A stretch of 64,000 nucleotides of DNA from Roseiarcus sp963835955 (GCA_963835955.1 CAWIHZ010000012.1:1-64000), one strand, 5' to 3'. Positions 26,232 through 36,567 are shown, numbered from the stretch's first letter. The notes: generated by a model from the sequence alone, not told the origin. Made by a program: numbers and translations.

Positions 26232-26401
26232 ACTGAGCCGCGTTCGGGCGACCTGGCGACATTTCGCCGAATGTTGGTTGATTGAGCTTCGAGGGGCCCC
26301 TTCAAGTGAGAAGCCGCCAAACGCAGCCTGCCAAAATTGCTCTGGTCATTTGTGGTTTCCGGCCCTAACTTCGCCATCCATTTCGGTTTCCTCCGCGGAC
26401 T

Positions 26402-27178
26402 GTGGCACACGAACGAAATTCGACGGCGGCGTTTCGAGGCGGCGCGGGGGCTTTGGGCGTCGACAATGCGTGGCGGGCGTCGCCGTCCGAGCGGGCCGGC
26501 GCTCCTCGCTTGGTTCTCACGCCGTCGCCCGATCGCGAGCGCGCCTTCGCCAAGGCTCGGCGCCATACAGCGCGCGTGCGGTTTTTGCGGGCGGCGATCC
26601 TCGTGGGCGGTCTGGGATCGGCGGCGGCGATGATCGGAATCGCGATTTTCAATCCGTTTGCGACCAAGTTCGGCGCGCTTAGCTTCTCGAACCTCTCGGT
26701 CGATGGAACCAAAATCACGATGGTCCGGCCAAAGCTTGCCGGGTTTCGCAGCGATGGACAGCCCTACGATCTGACGGCGGAGCGGGCGCTTCAGGATATC
26801 GCGAACCCGACGGTGTTGGAGCTGGTAAAGCTCGACGGGGAAATCGGCAAAACGCAGGGAGAATCGACACACCTCAGCGCCGACGCCGGCGTCTATGACA
26901 GCGTACGCGAGCGGATGAAACTGACCAAGAACGTGCGAATCGGCAATGCGCGCTTCGATGTGCGGTTGCGAAGCGCCGAGATCGACTTTAAAACGGGCGT
27001 CTATAAAAGCAACGAACCTGTCGAGGTTCATGTTGGCGACGGTACGACGATAACATGCGACCGCGCAGCGGCGCGTAACAACGGCCAGGAATTGACATTC
27101 GAGGGCCACGTCAGAACGAAAATCATCCCCTACGCCGAAGCCCCGCCCGGCGCTGACGCAAACAGGAACGATCGATGA
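26402..27178 (+). CDS. lptC: LPS export ABC transporter periplasmic protein LptC
   Basis: The 258-residue protein begins at GTG 26402. A single N-terminal transmembrane anchor at residues about 60-83 (FLRAAILVGGLGSAAAMIGIAIF) precedes a periplasmic beta-jellyroll: LSFSNLSVDGTKITMVRPKLAGF, YDLTAERALQD, LSADAGVYDS and HVRTKIIP. LptC passes LPS from the LptB2FG pump to LptA. The gene overlaps lptA by four bases. The exact start is uncertain, since residues 1-45 are low in conservation signals. Confidence 0.9.
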   Translation: MAHERNSTAAFRGGAGALGVDNAWRASPSERAGAPRLVLTPSPDRERAFAKARRHTARVRFLRAAILVGGLGSAAAMIGIAIFNPFATKFGALSFSNLSVDGTKITMVRPKLAGFRSDGQPYDLTAERALQDIANPTVLELVKLDGEIGKTQGESTHLSADAGVYDSVRERMKLTKNVRIGNARFDVRLRSAEIDFKTGVYKSNEPVEVHVGDGTTITCDRAAARNNGQELTFEGHVRTKIIPYAEAPPGADANRNDR

Positions 27179-27786
27179 CAAAGGCGCCGATCGGTGCTCT
27201 CGGGACGGCCTTTTTCGCCTTGGCGCTGACCCTTACGTTCAGCGGCGCGCAGGCTGACACCAAGCCCGCGGGGCCGGGTGGGGCCAGCCCGATCCAAATC
27301 CTCCCCGGAACGAACTCGAAGGAGCCGATCTCGATCGACGCCGACAAGCTCGTCTATTACGACAAGGAGCGCAAGGCGGTCTATTCCGGAAATGTGGTCG
27401 TCATTCAGGGCGACACGAAAATGACGTGCTCGACCATGACCGTCTATCTCGACCGCTCCCCCGCGCAAGGAACAGTCCAGGCCAAAGCCGCTCAGGGCGG
27501 TCCCTCGGCCAATTCGGGCATAAAGCGCCTCGAGGCCGCGGGGCCGGTCACAGTCGTCTCCAAGACCCAGGTCGCCACCGGCGACAACGCCATATACGAC
27601 AAGGCGGCGAACAGGGTGCTTCTCATCGGGCACGTCACCCTCAGCGATGGACAGAACGTCACCAAGGGCGATCGGTTGATCTACGACCTCAAGACCAGCG
27701 AGGCGACGATCGACACCAATGCCAAGTCTGGACGCGTCCACGGTCAATTCATCCCGTCGGGCGCGGACCAGACGAAGGGGAAATAG
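27175..27786 (+). CDS. lptA: LPS transport periplasmic protein LptA (OstA-like)
   Basis: The 203-residue protein has a signal peptide (residues 1-27, ending SGAQA) and an OstA/LptA jellyroll. The repeated pattern is PISIDADKLVYYDKERKAVYSGNVVV-like, then GDNAIYDKAANRVLLIGHVTLSDG and GDRLIYDLKTSEATIDT. It bridges the periplasm carrying LPS to LptD. The ATG overlaps the lptC stop, and lptB follows. The order lptC-lptA-lptB is conserved in Proteobacteria. Confidence 0.93.
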   Translation: MTKAPIGALGTAFFALALTLTFSGAQADTKPAGPGGASPIQILPGTNSKEPISIDADKLVYYDKERKAVYSGNVVVIQGDTKMTCSTMTVYLDRSPAQGTVQAKAAQGGPSANSGIKRLEAAGPVTVVSKTQVATGDNAIYDKAANRVLLIGHVTLSDGQNVTKGDRLIYDLKTSEATIDTNAKSGRVHGQFIPSGADQTKGK

Positions 27787-27847
27787 GAGTCGACGCGTTG
27801 CCGGGTTTTCGTACGCCGCCCCGACCGTCCGACAGAAGCGCCTGCTC

Positions 27848-28688
27848 GTGAGCGAGGAATTGCTGCGCGAGAGCGCCGACGCGCCAGAAAGGCGACGAAG
27901 AAAATGGTTCGCAGTCGGCCGCGCGCAACAGACCGCCGCCGAGCCGTGGAGCGTTCCCGACAGTCAGGGCGTTCTGGCGGTGCACCATCTCGGGAAGGGC
28001 TACCGAGGCCGGATGGTCGTCCAGGATGTCAGCCTTTCGGTGCGGCGCGGCGAAGCGGTGGGGCTGCTCGGACCCAACGGCGCGGGCAAGACCACAGTCT
28101 TTTACATGATCACCGGCCTGGTGAAGCCCGACAAAGGCCAGATCGAACTCGACGGCCACGACGTGACCGGCCTGCCGATGTTTCAGAGAGCCCGAACTCG
28201 GAGTGGGCTATTTGCCGCAGGAGGCCTCGATCTTCCGCGGCCTGAACGTCGAAGACAATATTCGCGCCGTCCTCGAGGTCAACGAGCCCGACCGCGCGGC
28301 TCGTGAGGCGACGCTTGAATCGCTGCTCGCCGAATTCGACATCGCCCGCGTGCGCAGGGCGCCATCGATCTCGTTGTCGGGCGGCGAGCGGCGGCGCTGC
28401 GAGATCGCGCGCGCGCTGGCGTGCAAACCGTCATTCATGCTGCTCGACGAGCCTTTTGCAGGCATCGACCCGATCGCGGTTGGCGATATCCAGGATCTTG
28501 TGCGCCACCTCAAACAGCGCGGGATTGGCGTGCTGATCACCGACCACAACGTGCGCGAAACGCTCGGACTGATCGACCGGGCCTGCATCATTCACACCGG
28601 CCAACTCCTGACCGAAGGGCCGCCAGAGGCGATCATCGCCCACCCTGACGTCAGGCGGTTCTATCTCGGTGAAGACTTCCGCATGTAG
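27848..28688 (+). CDS. lptB: LPS export ABC transporter ATPase LptB, frameshifted in this sequence
   Basis: Two overlapping frames together encode a full LptB. Frame 1 carries VHHLGKGYRGRMVVQDVSL, Walker A GPNGAGKTT and TGLPMFQRAR. Frame 2 carries GYLPQEASIFRGLNVEDNI, signature LSGGERRRCEIARAL, Walker B FMLLDEPFAGIDP and the H-loop DHNVRETL. The shift is one extra A at 28195-28196: CCCGAACTCGG where CCCGACTCGG would give the family consensus RARLGVGYLPQ. Removal leaves a GACTC (GANTC) site. LptB powers essential LPS export, so a sequencing error is more likely than a true lesion. The start is probably GTG at 27848. Confidence 0.9.
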
Positions 28689-28737
28689 CCGATGAAGCAG
28701 GGGCTGACTGCGAATGTCGCGCCGCGCAGATATGAGT

Positions 28738-29061
28738 TCACTCGTCCTCGCCGAACCGGCTGGAGACCAGTTCGTCCAGCGCGTTCAGCGCCGCTTGCGC
28801 CTCAACCCCCGAAGCGGAGACGGTGATAGTCGATCCGAGGCCGGCCCCGAGCGTCAATATGCCCATGATGGAATCGCCGCCGACGGTGTCGCCGCATCGA
28901 GTGACCTTGATTTGGGCGTCGAAGCGCTCGACGCACTGCACGAATTTCGCAGTTGCGCGTGCGTGCAGCCCCTTGCGATTGGTAATCCGCATTTCGCGTG
29001 ACACCGCCCCTGGGAATTCCGGCGGCGGCGGGCAGTCGTCTTCGAACGCCGGCTGGCTCAT
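28738..29061 (-). CDS. HPr family phosphocarrier protein
   Basis: The 107-residue protein (ATG at 29061, MSQPAFEDD) has the HPr phosphorylation site His33 in KGLHARATAKFV. The regulatory Ser region is GDTVGGDSIMGILTLGAG, the target of HPr kinase. An N-terminal extension of about 20 residues is common in alphaproteobacterial HPr. It overlaps the EIIA gene by four bases and is the last gene of the chvI-chvG-hprK-EIIA-HPr cluster. It works in a regulatory, not sugar-transporting, phosphotransfer system. Confidence 0.93.
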   Translation of the reverse strand: MSQPAFEDDCPPPPEFPGAVSREMRITNRKGLHARATAKFVQCVERFDAQIKVTRCGDTVGGDSIMGILTLGAGLGSTITVSASGVEAQAALNALDELVSSRFGEDE

Positions 29062-29459
29062 TGTCCGGCCAAGACCTTGCTGGCGATCGTGATGTATTTG
29101 CGCCCGGCGTCCCGGGCCTCCACGACGGCATGGTCGAGGTCGACCGTCTCGCGCATTGTCGCGAGCTTGATAAGCATCGGCAGGTTGACGCCGCAAATCA
29201 CTTCGACCCGGCCTCCGTCCATGACCGAAATCGCGAGATTAGACGGCGTGCCGCCGAACATGTCGGTCAGAATTACCACCCCCCCGCCGTCCTGTACGCG
29301 CGCCGCCGCGTTGAGGATATCGGAACGCCGCTGTTCCATGTCGTCGTCGGGATCGATCGTGATCGTCTCGAGTTGAGACTGCGGTCCCACGACGTGCTCG
29401 AGAGCCGCCCGAAAGCCAGCGGCGAGCTGTCCGTGGGTCACGAGGACCATTCCAATCAT
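29058..29459 (-). CDS. PTS EIIA component, mannose/fructose family (regulatory)
   Basis: The 133-residue protein from ATG 29459 (MIGMVLVTHGQLA) has phospho-acceptor His9 and the EIIA-Man fold: GGGVVILTDMFGGTPSNLAIS and VEVICGVNLPMLIKLA. No EIIB/C/D transporter genes are nearby. As in other alphaproteobacteria it most likely receives phosphate from HPr for regulation only. A start at 29486 would add nine residues; the downstream ATG fits the family N-terminus exactly. Four-base overlap with the HPr gene shows translational coupling. Confidence 0.93.
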   Translation of the reverse strand: MIGMVLVTHGQLAAGFRAALEHVVGPQSQLETITIDPDDDMEQRRSDILNAAARVQDGGGVVILTDMFGGTPSNLAISVMDGGRVEVICGVNLPMLIKLATMRETVDLDHAVVEARDAGRKYITIASKVLAGQ

Positions 29460-29482
29460 CAATGTTCCATCAGTCGATCGGC

Positions 29483-30055
29483 TCACCCGTCCGGCGCCGG
29501 TCGAGCCGGTGGCGAAGTCCCAAGACTCTCATTTTTGTGCACTGCGGCGCAATGTTCAAGCGAAATTCGGGTAAGTTCGGAATTGTCCGCCGCCAAAATC
29601 CTCAAGCGTTCATCGACCGCGAGCGCCTGGTCGGCGGCGCAGCGCCCGGAGTCGAGCGCCAGCCGGGGCAGTCCAACTCCCGCGATCGTCAGATTGTCTG
29701 TAGACTCGGGCAACCGCGGCCACGTCCGACCGCGTTCGCTGAGCTCGACTGCCAACCTAACGATTGCCGCGGGTTCGTGGCCGACTGCAATCAGTCCAGC
29801 GGCGCGCCGCTCAATAATTCCCGCCATGTGAGGCGCCCCGGACACGATGAGCCGTCCCGTCGCCTGCCGCACATAGACCCGATCATCCCCCAAAAGAGCG
29901 CCGAACGCCTCGGCGCCGCGCGCACGCGCCAGCAGAGCCAACGCCAGCGCGCTCTTGCCCGAACCCGTCGGTCCCAGAATCAGCACACCGCTCTCGCCAT
30001 ATACAACAGCCGTCGCGTGAACGCCAGTTGCTCGCGCTTCGGGCTTGGCGCTCAT
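29483..30055 (-). CDS. hprK: HPr kinase/phosphorylase, short alphaproteobacterial form
   Basis: The 190-residue protein (ATG at 30055) corresponds to the C-terminal catalytic domain of HprK: HATAVVYGESGVLILGPTGS with Walker A GPTGSGKS, ALLGDDRV, and a downstream LIVSGAPHMAGIIERRAAGL. The N-terminal domain of Firmicutes HprK is absent, as usual in alphaproteobacteria. It phosphorylates the regulatory serine of HPr. It overlaps chvG by four bases, linking the phosphotransfer branch to the two-component system. Confidence 0.92.
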   Translation of the reverse strand: MSAKPEARATGVHATAVVYGESGVLILGPTGSGKSALALALLARARGAEAFGALLGDDRVYVRQATGRLIVSGAPHMAGIIERRAAGLIAVGHEPAAIVRLAVELSERGRTWPRLPESTDNLTIAGVGLPRLALDSGRCAADQALAVDERLRILAADNSELTRISLEHCAAVHKNESLGTSPPARPAPDG

Positions 30056-31908
30056 GCCAGGAACGCCGGCAGTTCGACAATAAAACGCGCGCCGGCGATT
30101 TGCCCGCCGGCCTCGTCGCGATCTTCGTCGGTCAACTCGGCGATGCGGCCCGAGGTCGAATTTGCGGGCCAATTCGTAGCCCAGATTCGCCCGCCATGCG
30201 CCTCGACGATCTGGCGTGAGATCGACAGTCCAAGGCCGGAATTCTGGCCGAAGCCCTGATTCGGCCTGTCGGTATAAAATCGCTCGAAGATTCTCTCCAG
30301 CGCGTGATGTGGAATGCCAGGGCCGTCATCGTCAATCGTGATGAGGATTTTATCCTCGCGCGCTCCGCCTTCGGGCTCGAGCGAAGCGTTCGTTCGCTCG
30401 AGCGTGACACCGACCACGCCGCCCGGCTCCGAAAACGAACAGGCGTTGTCGATGAGATTCGTGATGACTTGAGCCAAGCGGGAATCGTGCCCAAGAACGA
30501 AGTAGTCTCCCCCTGCGCGCTTGCCGCGCCGCACAGGGATCGAAAGTTCGATCCGCGCGCCGTTGCTGCGCGGCGAATCCTGCACCATCGCGACCACAGC
30601 CCGCAGCAACGCCGCGACGTCAACGGGGCTGGCGTCGCCGCGCGTCAGTTCGGCGTCGAGGCGTGAAGCGTTGGAGATGTCGGAAATCAATCGGTCAAGC
30701 CGCCGCACGTCGTGCTGCATGACCGCGATGAGCCGATCGCGTGACTGACCGGCGTTCACACGGGGAAGGGTTTCGAGCGCGCTGCGCAACGAAGTCAGCG
30801 GATTCTTTAGCTCATGCGCGACATCGGCCGCGAAGCTCTCAATCGCGTCGAGACGGTTGTAGAGCGCCTGCGTCATCTCGCGCAACGCGCGCGACAGGTG
30901 GCCTATCTCGTCGGACCGCGAAGTGAAGTCCGGTATTTGCTGCCGTGATCGGATGCCTCTGCGCACCTGCTCCGCGGCCTCGGCGAGCCGACGGACCGGC
31001 TCGGCGATCGTGTTGGCGAGTGATAGCGAGAGGATCAGCATGACCGCCGCGAGCACCAGAAAGAAACGCAGCAGCGCCCATCGCTCGGAAGCGATCACGT
31101 GGTCAATATCGCCGCCCTGGGTCGAGAGCTGGAGCGCTCCGCGCGTCGCCGTCATGCGCTGGATCGGCACGCCGACCGAGACGATCGTTTCGCCCTCGTC
31201 GTTGACGCGCACCACCGACTTCGTCTTGCCCTGCAGCGCAGCGACGACTTCCGGCATCGACTTGCTGTCGACGAGCCAGGGGTCCTTGTTCCGAGGCTTG
31301 GCCGGGGCATAAAAGAACTTCCGCAACGCATCGCTCGCCCGCTCCAGGAACCCGTCTCGCTCGGGCAATTCAGGCAGATCCGAGCGAATGACCGCTCCGC
31401 GCATGGCGAGCGACCGCGAATCGAGCAGCAGCCGCCCGTCGCGATCGTAGATACGCGCTCGCGTGTGGGTCGGAGTGACAAGCCGATGCAGCACCGGACC
31501 GACGCGCTCGGGATTGATCGAGAATTGAATTGCGTCGTCGTCGCTCGGAGAAGACGCCAAGCTTTCGCCCGGGGCAAGTTGGAGCAGCTTGTCCGGATCA
31601 ATTGTGATGGTATCGGTGTCGACCGCCGCGGAGGCCGCGATCGCGGCCGAGATGATGTTGGCCTGGGTCGTCAGACTTTGCACCCTGGCCGCGATGATGT
31701 CGGCTCGAAACTGATTGAGAAGAAGAAAGCCGATCACCAAAACGACGAGACCGCCGAGATTGAGGACCACGATGCGGCGCGTGAGCGAGGATGAAAACCG
31801 AGCCGTCAGCAACCGCCACGCGAACACCGCGCGCGCGCGAAGCCACAGTCGCCGCCGCCGCGAAATCGCGGAATCGACGATGCGGTCGCGACGTGCTTCA
31901 ACGTTCAT
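30052..31908 (-). CDS. chvG: Sensor histidine kinase ChvG
   Basis: The 618-residue inner-membrane kinase has two transmembrane helices (about residues 46-67 and 275-298) around a periplasmic sensor domain. A HAMP segment, a dimerisation domain with His365 in DVAHELKNPL, and a HATPase_c domain (NLIDNACSF, DDGPGIP, GLGLSISRQI) follow. In Rhizobiales, ChvG responds to acid and envelope conditions and phosphorylates ChvI. Order with chvI upstream and hprK downstream is the family norm. The chvI stop is about 23 bases upstream. Confidence 0.94.
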   Translation of the reverse strand: MNVEARRDRIVDSAISRRRRLWLRARAVFAWRLLTARFSSSLTRRIVVLNLGGLVVLVIGFLLLNQFRADIIAARVQSLTTQANIISAAIAASAAVDTDTITIDPDKLLQLAPGESLASSPSDDDAIQFSINPERVGPVLHRLVTPTHTRARIYDRDGRLLLDSRSLAMRGAVIRSDLPELPERDGFLERASDALRKFFYAPAKPRNKDPWLVDSKSMPEVVAALQGKTKSVVRVNDEGETIVSVGVPIQRMTATRGALQLSTQGGDIDHVIASERWALLRFFLVLAAVMLILSLSLANTIAEPVRRLAEAAEQVRRGIRSRQQIPDFTSRSDEIGHLSRALREMTQALYNRLDAIESFAADVAHELKNPLTSLRSALETLPRVNAGQSRDRLIAVMQHDVRRLDRLISDISNASRLDAELTRGDASPVDVAALLRAVVAMVQDSPRSNGARIELSIPVRRGKRAGGDYFVLGHDSRLAQVITNLIDNACSFSEPGGVVGVTLERTNASLEPEGGAREDKILITIDDDGPGIPHHALERIFERFYTDRPNQGFGQNSGLGLSISRQIVEAHGGRIWATNWPANSTSGRIAELTDEDRDEAGGQIAGARFIVELPAFLA

Positions 31909-31931
31909 GATATCGGCTCGACCCGAGCGGC

Positions 31932-32630
31932 TTACCCTTCCTTAAACCGATAGCCGACGCCGTATAGCGTTTCGATCATCTCGAATTCCGGCTCGACCAC
32001 CTTGAACTTCTTTCGCAGTCGCTTGATGTGGCTATCGATAGTGCGGTCGTCGACGTAAACCTGATCGTCGTAGGCCGCGTCCATGAGGGCGTTGCGGCTC
32101 TTGACTACTCCGGGACGGGTCGCAAGAGCCTGCAGAATGAGAAATTCGGTCACCGTCAGCGTGACCGGTGTCTCATCCCACGTGCAGGTATGGCGCTCGG
32201 GATCCATCTTCAACCGGCCTCGTTCGAGAATCTTCGCCTCGCTTTCCTTTTGCGTCGCGGCGTCCTTCGGGTTGGAACGACGCAGGATCGCCTTGACCCG
32301 TTCAACCAGCAGGCGCTGCGAAAAGGGCTTGCGGATGAAATCATCGGCGCCCATCTTGAGACCGAACAGTTCGTCGATCTCCTCGTCTTTGGAAGTCAGG
32401 AAGATGACCGGCAGGTCCGACTTCTGTCGAAGTCGGCGCAACAGTTCCATCCCGTCCATGCGCGGCATTTTGATGTCAAATATCGCGAGATCAGGCGGCG
32501 TGGCCTTCAACCCGTCGAGCGCGGTGGCGCCGTCGGTATAGGTTTGCACCCGGTAGCCCTCCGCTTCGAGGGACAAGGACACGGACGTCAGGATATTTCG
32601 GTCGTCGTCGACCAGTGCGATTGTGGGCAT
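31932..32630 (-). CDS. chvI: Response regulator ChvI (OmpR/PhoB type)
   Basis: The 232-residue regulator has a receiver domain with phospho-acceptor Asp52 (AIFDIKMPRMDG) and Lys in VIFLTSKDEE. The C-terminal winged helix (LTVTEFLILQALATRPGVVKSRNALMDAAY, ending VRGVGYRF-like GVGYRFKEG) is of the OmpR type. It is the output of the ChvG kinase and controls envelope, acid and symbiosis/virulence genes in relatives. It starts the operon. The divergent pckA gene often found next to chvI is absent here. Confidence 0.95.
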   Translation of the reverse strand: MPTIALVDDDRNILTSVSLSLEAEGYRVQTYTDGATALDGLKATPPDLAIFDIKMPRMDGMELLRRLRQKSDLPVIFLTSKDEEIDELFGLKMGADDFIRKPFSQRLLVERVKAILRRSNPKDAATQKESEAKILERGRLKMDPERHTCTWDETPVTLTVTEFLILQALATRPGVVKSRNALMDAAYDDQVYVDDRTIDSHIKRLRKKFKVVEPEFEMIETLYGVGYRFKEG

Positions 32631-33062
32631 GAGTCTTCCGTTTCAGTGAATCCGCCCCTCCCGCGCGCTGGAGCCGACCATATAAGCCTTCGCGGCCAAA
32701 ATGTGTTCCCAGTTTCGTGTCACATGGGCCCGGCGGGCGATATTTGCAAGTTTACCCTGAAGTTCCACCGATTGGCCAGTGGTCCGCAAGGCTGCTGGAG
32801 TTGCGTCTTCGCGCCAGCCGGCCATCGCCGGGCGATAGCCGAGCGCCTGTTGCAGGCGTTTCTCGCCGAAGAAGGCGCAAACTTCGCCGACGCCGCCTTT
32901 CGCCCGCGGCCGTCGGCGTCGCCGCTTAGATACACCTTTTCGGGTTTTGAGCGAGCGCCAGACGTGTTTTGAAACACATTCTCCACGTGAGCGCTCACCG
33001 CAAAGGAACGCGCGAACTCCTTCGCCAACGCCGGCTACGAACAGACTTCAAGTCATCCGGCT
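32631..33062. other. Intergenic region upstream of chvI
   Basis: This stretch holds the chvI promoter region and no firm gene. A possible 82-codon ORF on the plus strand is listed separately. No pckA, tRNA or clear repeat is present. Confidence 0.5.
32724..32972 (+). CDS. Possible small unrecognised ORF
   Basis: An 82-codon frame from ATG 32724 (MGPAGDICKFTLKFHR) reads with GC-rich third positions and a helical stretch AERLLQAFLAEEGANFADAAF. No family is recognised and no clear ribosome binding site precedes it. It lies divergently in front of chvI. It could be a real small protein or a decayed fragment. Confidence 0.25.
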   Translation: MGPAGDICKFTLKFHRLASGPQGCWSCVFAPAGHRRAIAERLLQAFLAEEGANFADAAFRPRPSASPLRYTFSGFERAPDVF

Positions 33063-33581
33063 CTAGCGGCCGCGCCCCGCCTCAGACCGCCGCCACGGGC
33101 GGGTTCCCTCCGGGGCCTCGTCTTTGCCGCTGCTGGGCTGGTAGTGGATAGGCGGTCCGGGCAGGCGACCGGCCTTGAGCGCGCGCAATGTCGGCGCGTT
33201 GATGACCTCGAAGGAATCGAAGCCGCAACGCAGCATCAGCGGGATTTCATCGATCAACACATCGCCGGTCGCGCGCAGTTCTCCGCCAAATTTGTATCTG
33301 TCGCGCAGGATTCGCGCATAGGAGAAGGCCCGGCCGTCGGCGAATTTGGCGAAGGCGAGGGCGACCAGCGGCCGGCGGGCGAGTTCGGCCAGATGGGCTT
33401 GCGCATCGGCGCTCGCCTCGACTGCGACCCCGACCGGCGAGGCGCGCGCCGCCAGCGCCTCCCCCTCGACGGACCACCTCTTGAGCGAGACGACGACCGC
33501 GCCTTCGGCCGGCGCCGGCGCGTCGTCGGCGAGAAGAGTCCAGACGTTCTCGATAAAGCCGTCGCGCCGCCACAGCGCCAT
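33063..33581 (-). CDS. DUF934 family protein of the sulfite reductase operon
   Basis: The 172-residue protein (ATG 33581) matches DUF934: FADGRAFSYARILRDRYKFGGELRATGDVLIDEIPLMLRCGFDSFEV is the family core, given here as the key blocks GRAFSYARILR, GELRATGDVL and CGFDSFEV. Members are found almost only beside cysI/cysH in alpha- and betaproteobacteria, and probably assist sulfite reduction. Its start overlaps the cysH stop by one base. Biochemical function is unproven. The tail after residue ~150 is charged and poorly conserved. Confidence 0.88.
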   Translation of the reverse strand: MALWRRDGFIENVWTLLADDAPAPAEGAVVVSLKRWSVEGEALAARASPVGVAVEASADAQAHLAELARRPLVALAFAKFADGRAFSYARILRDRYKFGGELRATGDVLIDEIPLMLRCGFDSFEVINAPTLRALKAGRLPGPPIHYQPSSGKDEAPEGTRPWRRSEAGRGR

Positions 33582-34314
33582 CAGATGTCCAGTCCGGCGT
33601 CGAGCGAGGGCGCATGAATGCCGCACTCGGTCTTCCCCCGTCCGCGCCAGCGGCCGGCTCGCTCGTCCTCGCCGGGCGCTACCCGGCTGGTGCAGGGCAT
33701 GCAGCCGATCGAGGGAAAACCCTTGGCGACCAGGGGATGTCGCGGCAGGCCGGCCTCGGCGATGTAGTTCAGCACGTCGCCGGCGCTCCAGCCGACGAGC
33801 GGATTGACCTTGACCCGATCGCCCTCGGCCTCGAACAGCGGCAGGCTCGCCCGCGTTGCGCTCTGGAATGACTTGCGGCCGGTGATCCAGGCGTCATAGC
33901 CCTCGATCGCCTCGGCGAGCGGACGGACCTTGCGAATCTCGCAGCAGCGGTCGGGGTCGCTGGCGAACAGAAACTTCTCCGGGTCCTCCCGCTCGACCGC
34001 AAGGGGGCGTGGCCCCGCAACCAGAACATTGGTCAGGCCGAGAGTCTCGCACAGCATGTCCCGGTAGGCGAGCGTCTCCGGAAAATGTTGGCCGGTGTCG
34101 ACGAAAATCACCGGCGTTCGGGGATCGATGCGGGAAACCATGTGCAGGAGCGCGGCGGCGTCGGCGCCGAAGCTCGAGACCAGCGCAATCCGGCCGGGGT
34201 AGAGATCCTCGATCGCAAGCCTGACGAGCGAGGACGCCTTCAGGCGCGCGAACCGGCCTTCCAGCCGCGACGCGGCGATCTGGTCGCCGAACAGTCTGAT
34301 GTCATGCGCGCTCA

Positions 34315-34315
<1 letters not shown>
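33581..34315 (-). CDS. cysH: Phosphoadenylyl/adenylyl-sulfate reductase
   Basis: The 244-residue enzyme reduces activated sulfate to sulfite with thioredoxin. Motifs include SSFGADAAALLHMV (PP-loop), VDTGQHFPETLAYRD, WITGRKSFQSATR and the catalytic Cys in TECGIH. It also has CC (DRCCEIRK) and CxxC (GCMPCTS), the four cysteine ligands of a 4Fe-4S cluster, which marks it as the bacterial APS-reductase type (adenylyl sulfate as substrate) rather than the E. coli PAPS type. The start and stop overlap neighbouring genes by one base on each side. Confidence 0.93.
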
Positions 34316-35974
<1,659 letters not shown>

Positions 35975-35988
<14 letters not shown>

Positions 35989-36319
35989 GGTCGGGCTCTG
36001 TCGCGGATTTGGGGCCGGAATGCGGCGCAAGGCCATGCGCCTGCTTGCCGAGATCGCGCCTGTTTGTGGGTCCGGCGGCGCGGATCGCCTCGCGCAGGGC
36101 TTTCGGCGCGACATGGCCGTTGCGTTGCTCGACCGGGACCTCATAGGCGTCGACCACGAGATTGCGCGCCTCGTCGTCCTTCGCGCGGGCCAGGGCGGCG
36201 GCGGTCGACGGTTTGTCGGGCCATATTGCGGCGCAGTTAAAATCCTCGCTCCAGCCGTCGGCGCTCAGGAATACGACCACGCCATCCGCGAGGCGGTTGG
36301 CGGTGATGACATCGGGCAT
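35975..36319 (-). CDS. DUF2849 family protein, first gene of the cys operon
   Basis: The 114-residue protein matches DUF2849: VITANRLADGVVVFLSADGWSEDF, then ALARAKDDEARNLVVDAYEVPVE and GHVAPKALREAIRAAGPT. The family is restricted to alphaproteobacteria, sits next to cysI, and has no known activity. The usual upstream siroheme synthase gene cysG is not present here. An AT-rich promoter region lies in front of the ATG at 36319. Confidence 0.88.
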
Positions 36320-36360
36320 TGAGGCGTCTCAAAGGGCGCCGGGCGCCGTGACGGAAGCCC

Positions 36361-36425
36361 ATAGCATATTATACGTTAGAAGCCTATAACTACTTTTATA
36401 TAACATAATCAATGTGATATATTAG
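36361..36425 (-). promoter_or_regulatory. Probable promoter region of the DUF2849-cysI-cysH-DUF934 operon
   Basis: A sharply AT-rich stretch lies 42-106 bases upstream of the operon's first ATG. On the minus strand it contains TATAAT (36373-36368) as a possible -10 box, but the matching -35 position is poor. The sharp AT content in a GC-rich genome is the main support. Confidence 0.35.
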
Positions 36426-36470
36426 GCGAAAGGGCCGAACCCTCGCCGAACTCCCGGCGGGCTCCGATTT

Positions 36471-36567
36471 ATCCAAAAGAATCCAAGCTAAGCCAAACCA
36501 GTCCAAACAAAACCAAGGAAATCCAACAGAAAAAATGCTTGGATTTGCTTGGAATTGCTTGGATTCT
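36471..36567. repeat. Helically phased 10-bp repeats in inverted orientation
   Basis: Six consecutive decamers starting at 36471 (ATCCAAAAGA, ATCCAAGCTA, AGCCAAACCA, GTCCAAACAA, AACCAAGGAA, ATCCAACAGA) each place CCAA at the same phase. After a short A-rich spacer come three decamers in opposite orientation from 36537, GCTTGGATTT, GCTTGGAATT and GCTTGGATTC. AGAATCCAAGC (36478-36488) and GCTTGGATTCT (36557-36567) are perfect inverted copies. The period of one helical turn is typical of iterons or cooperative protein-binding arrays. Confidence 0.8.

Noticed and set aside
28191..28200. Programmed ribosomal frameshift in lptB
   Set aside because: No slippery heptamer or stimulatory structure is apparent, and LptB is not known to use frameshifting; a single extra base explains it better.
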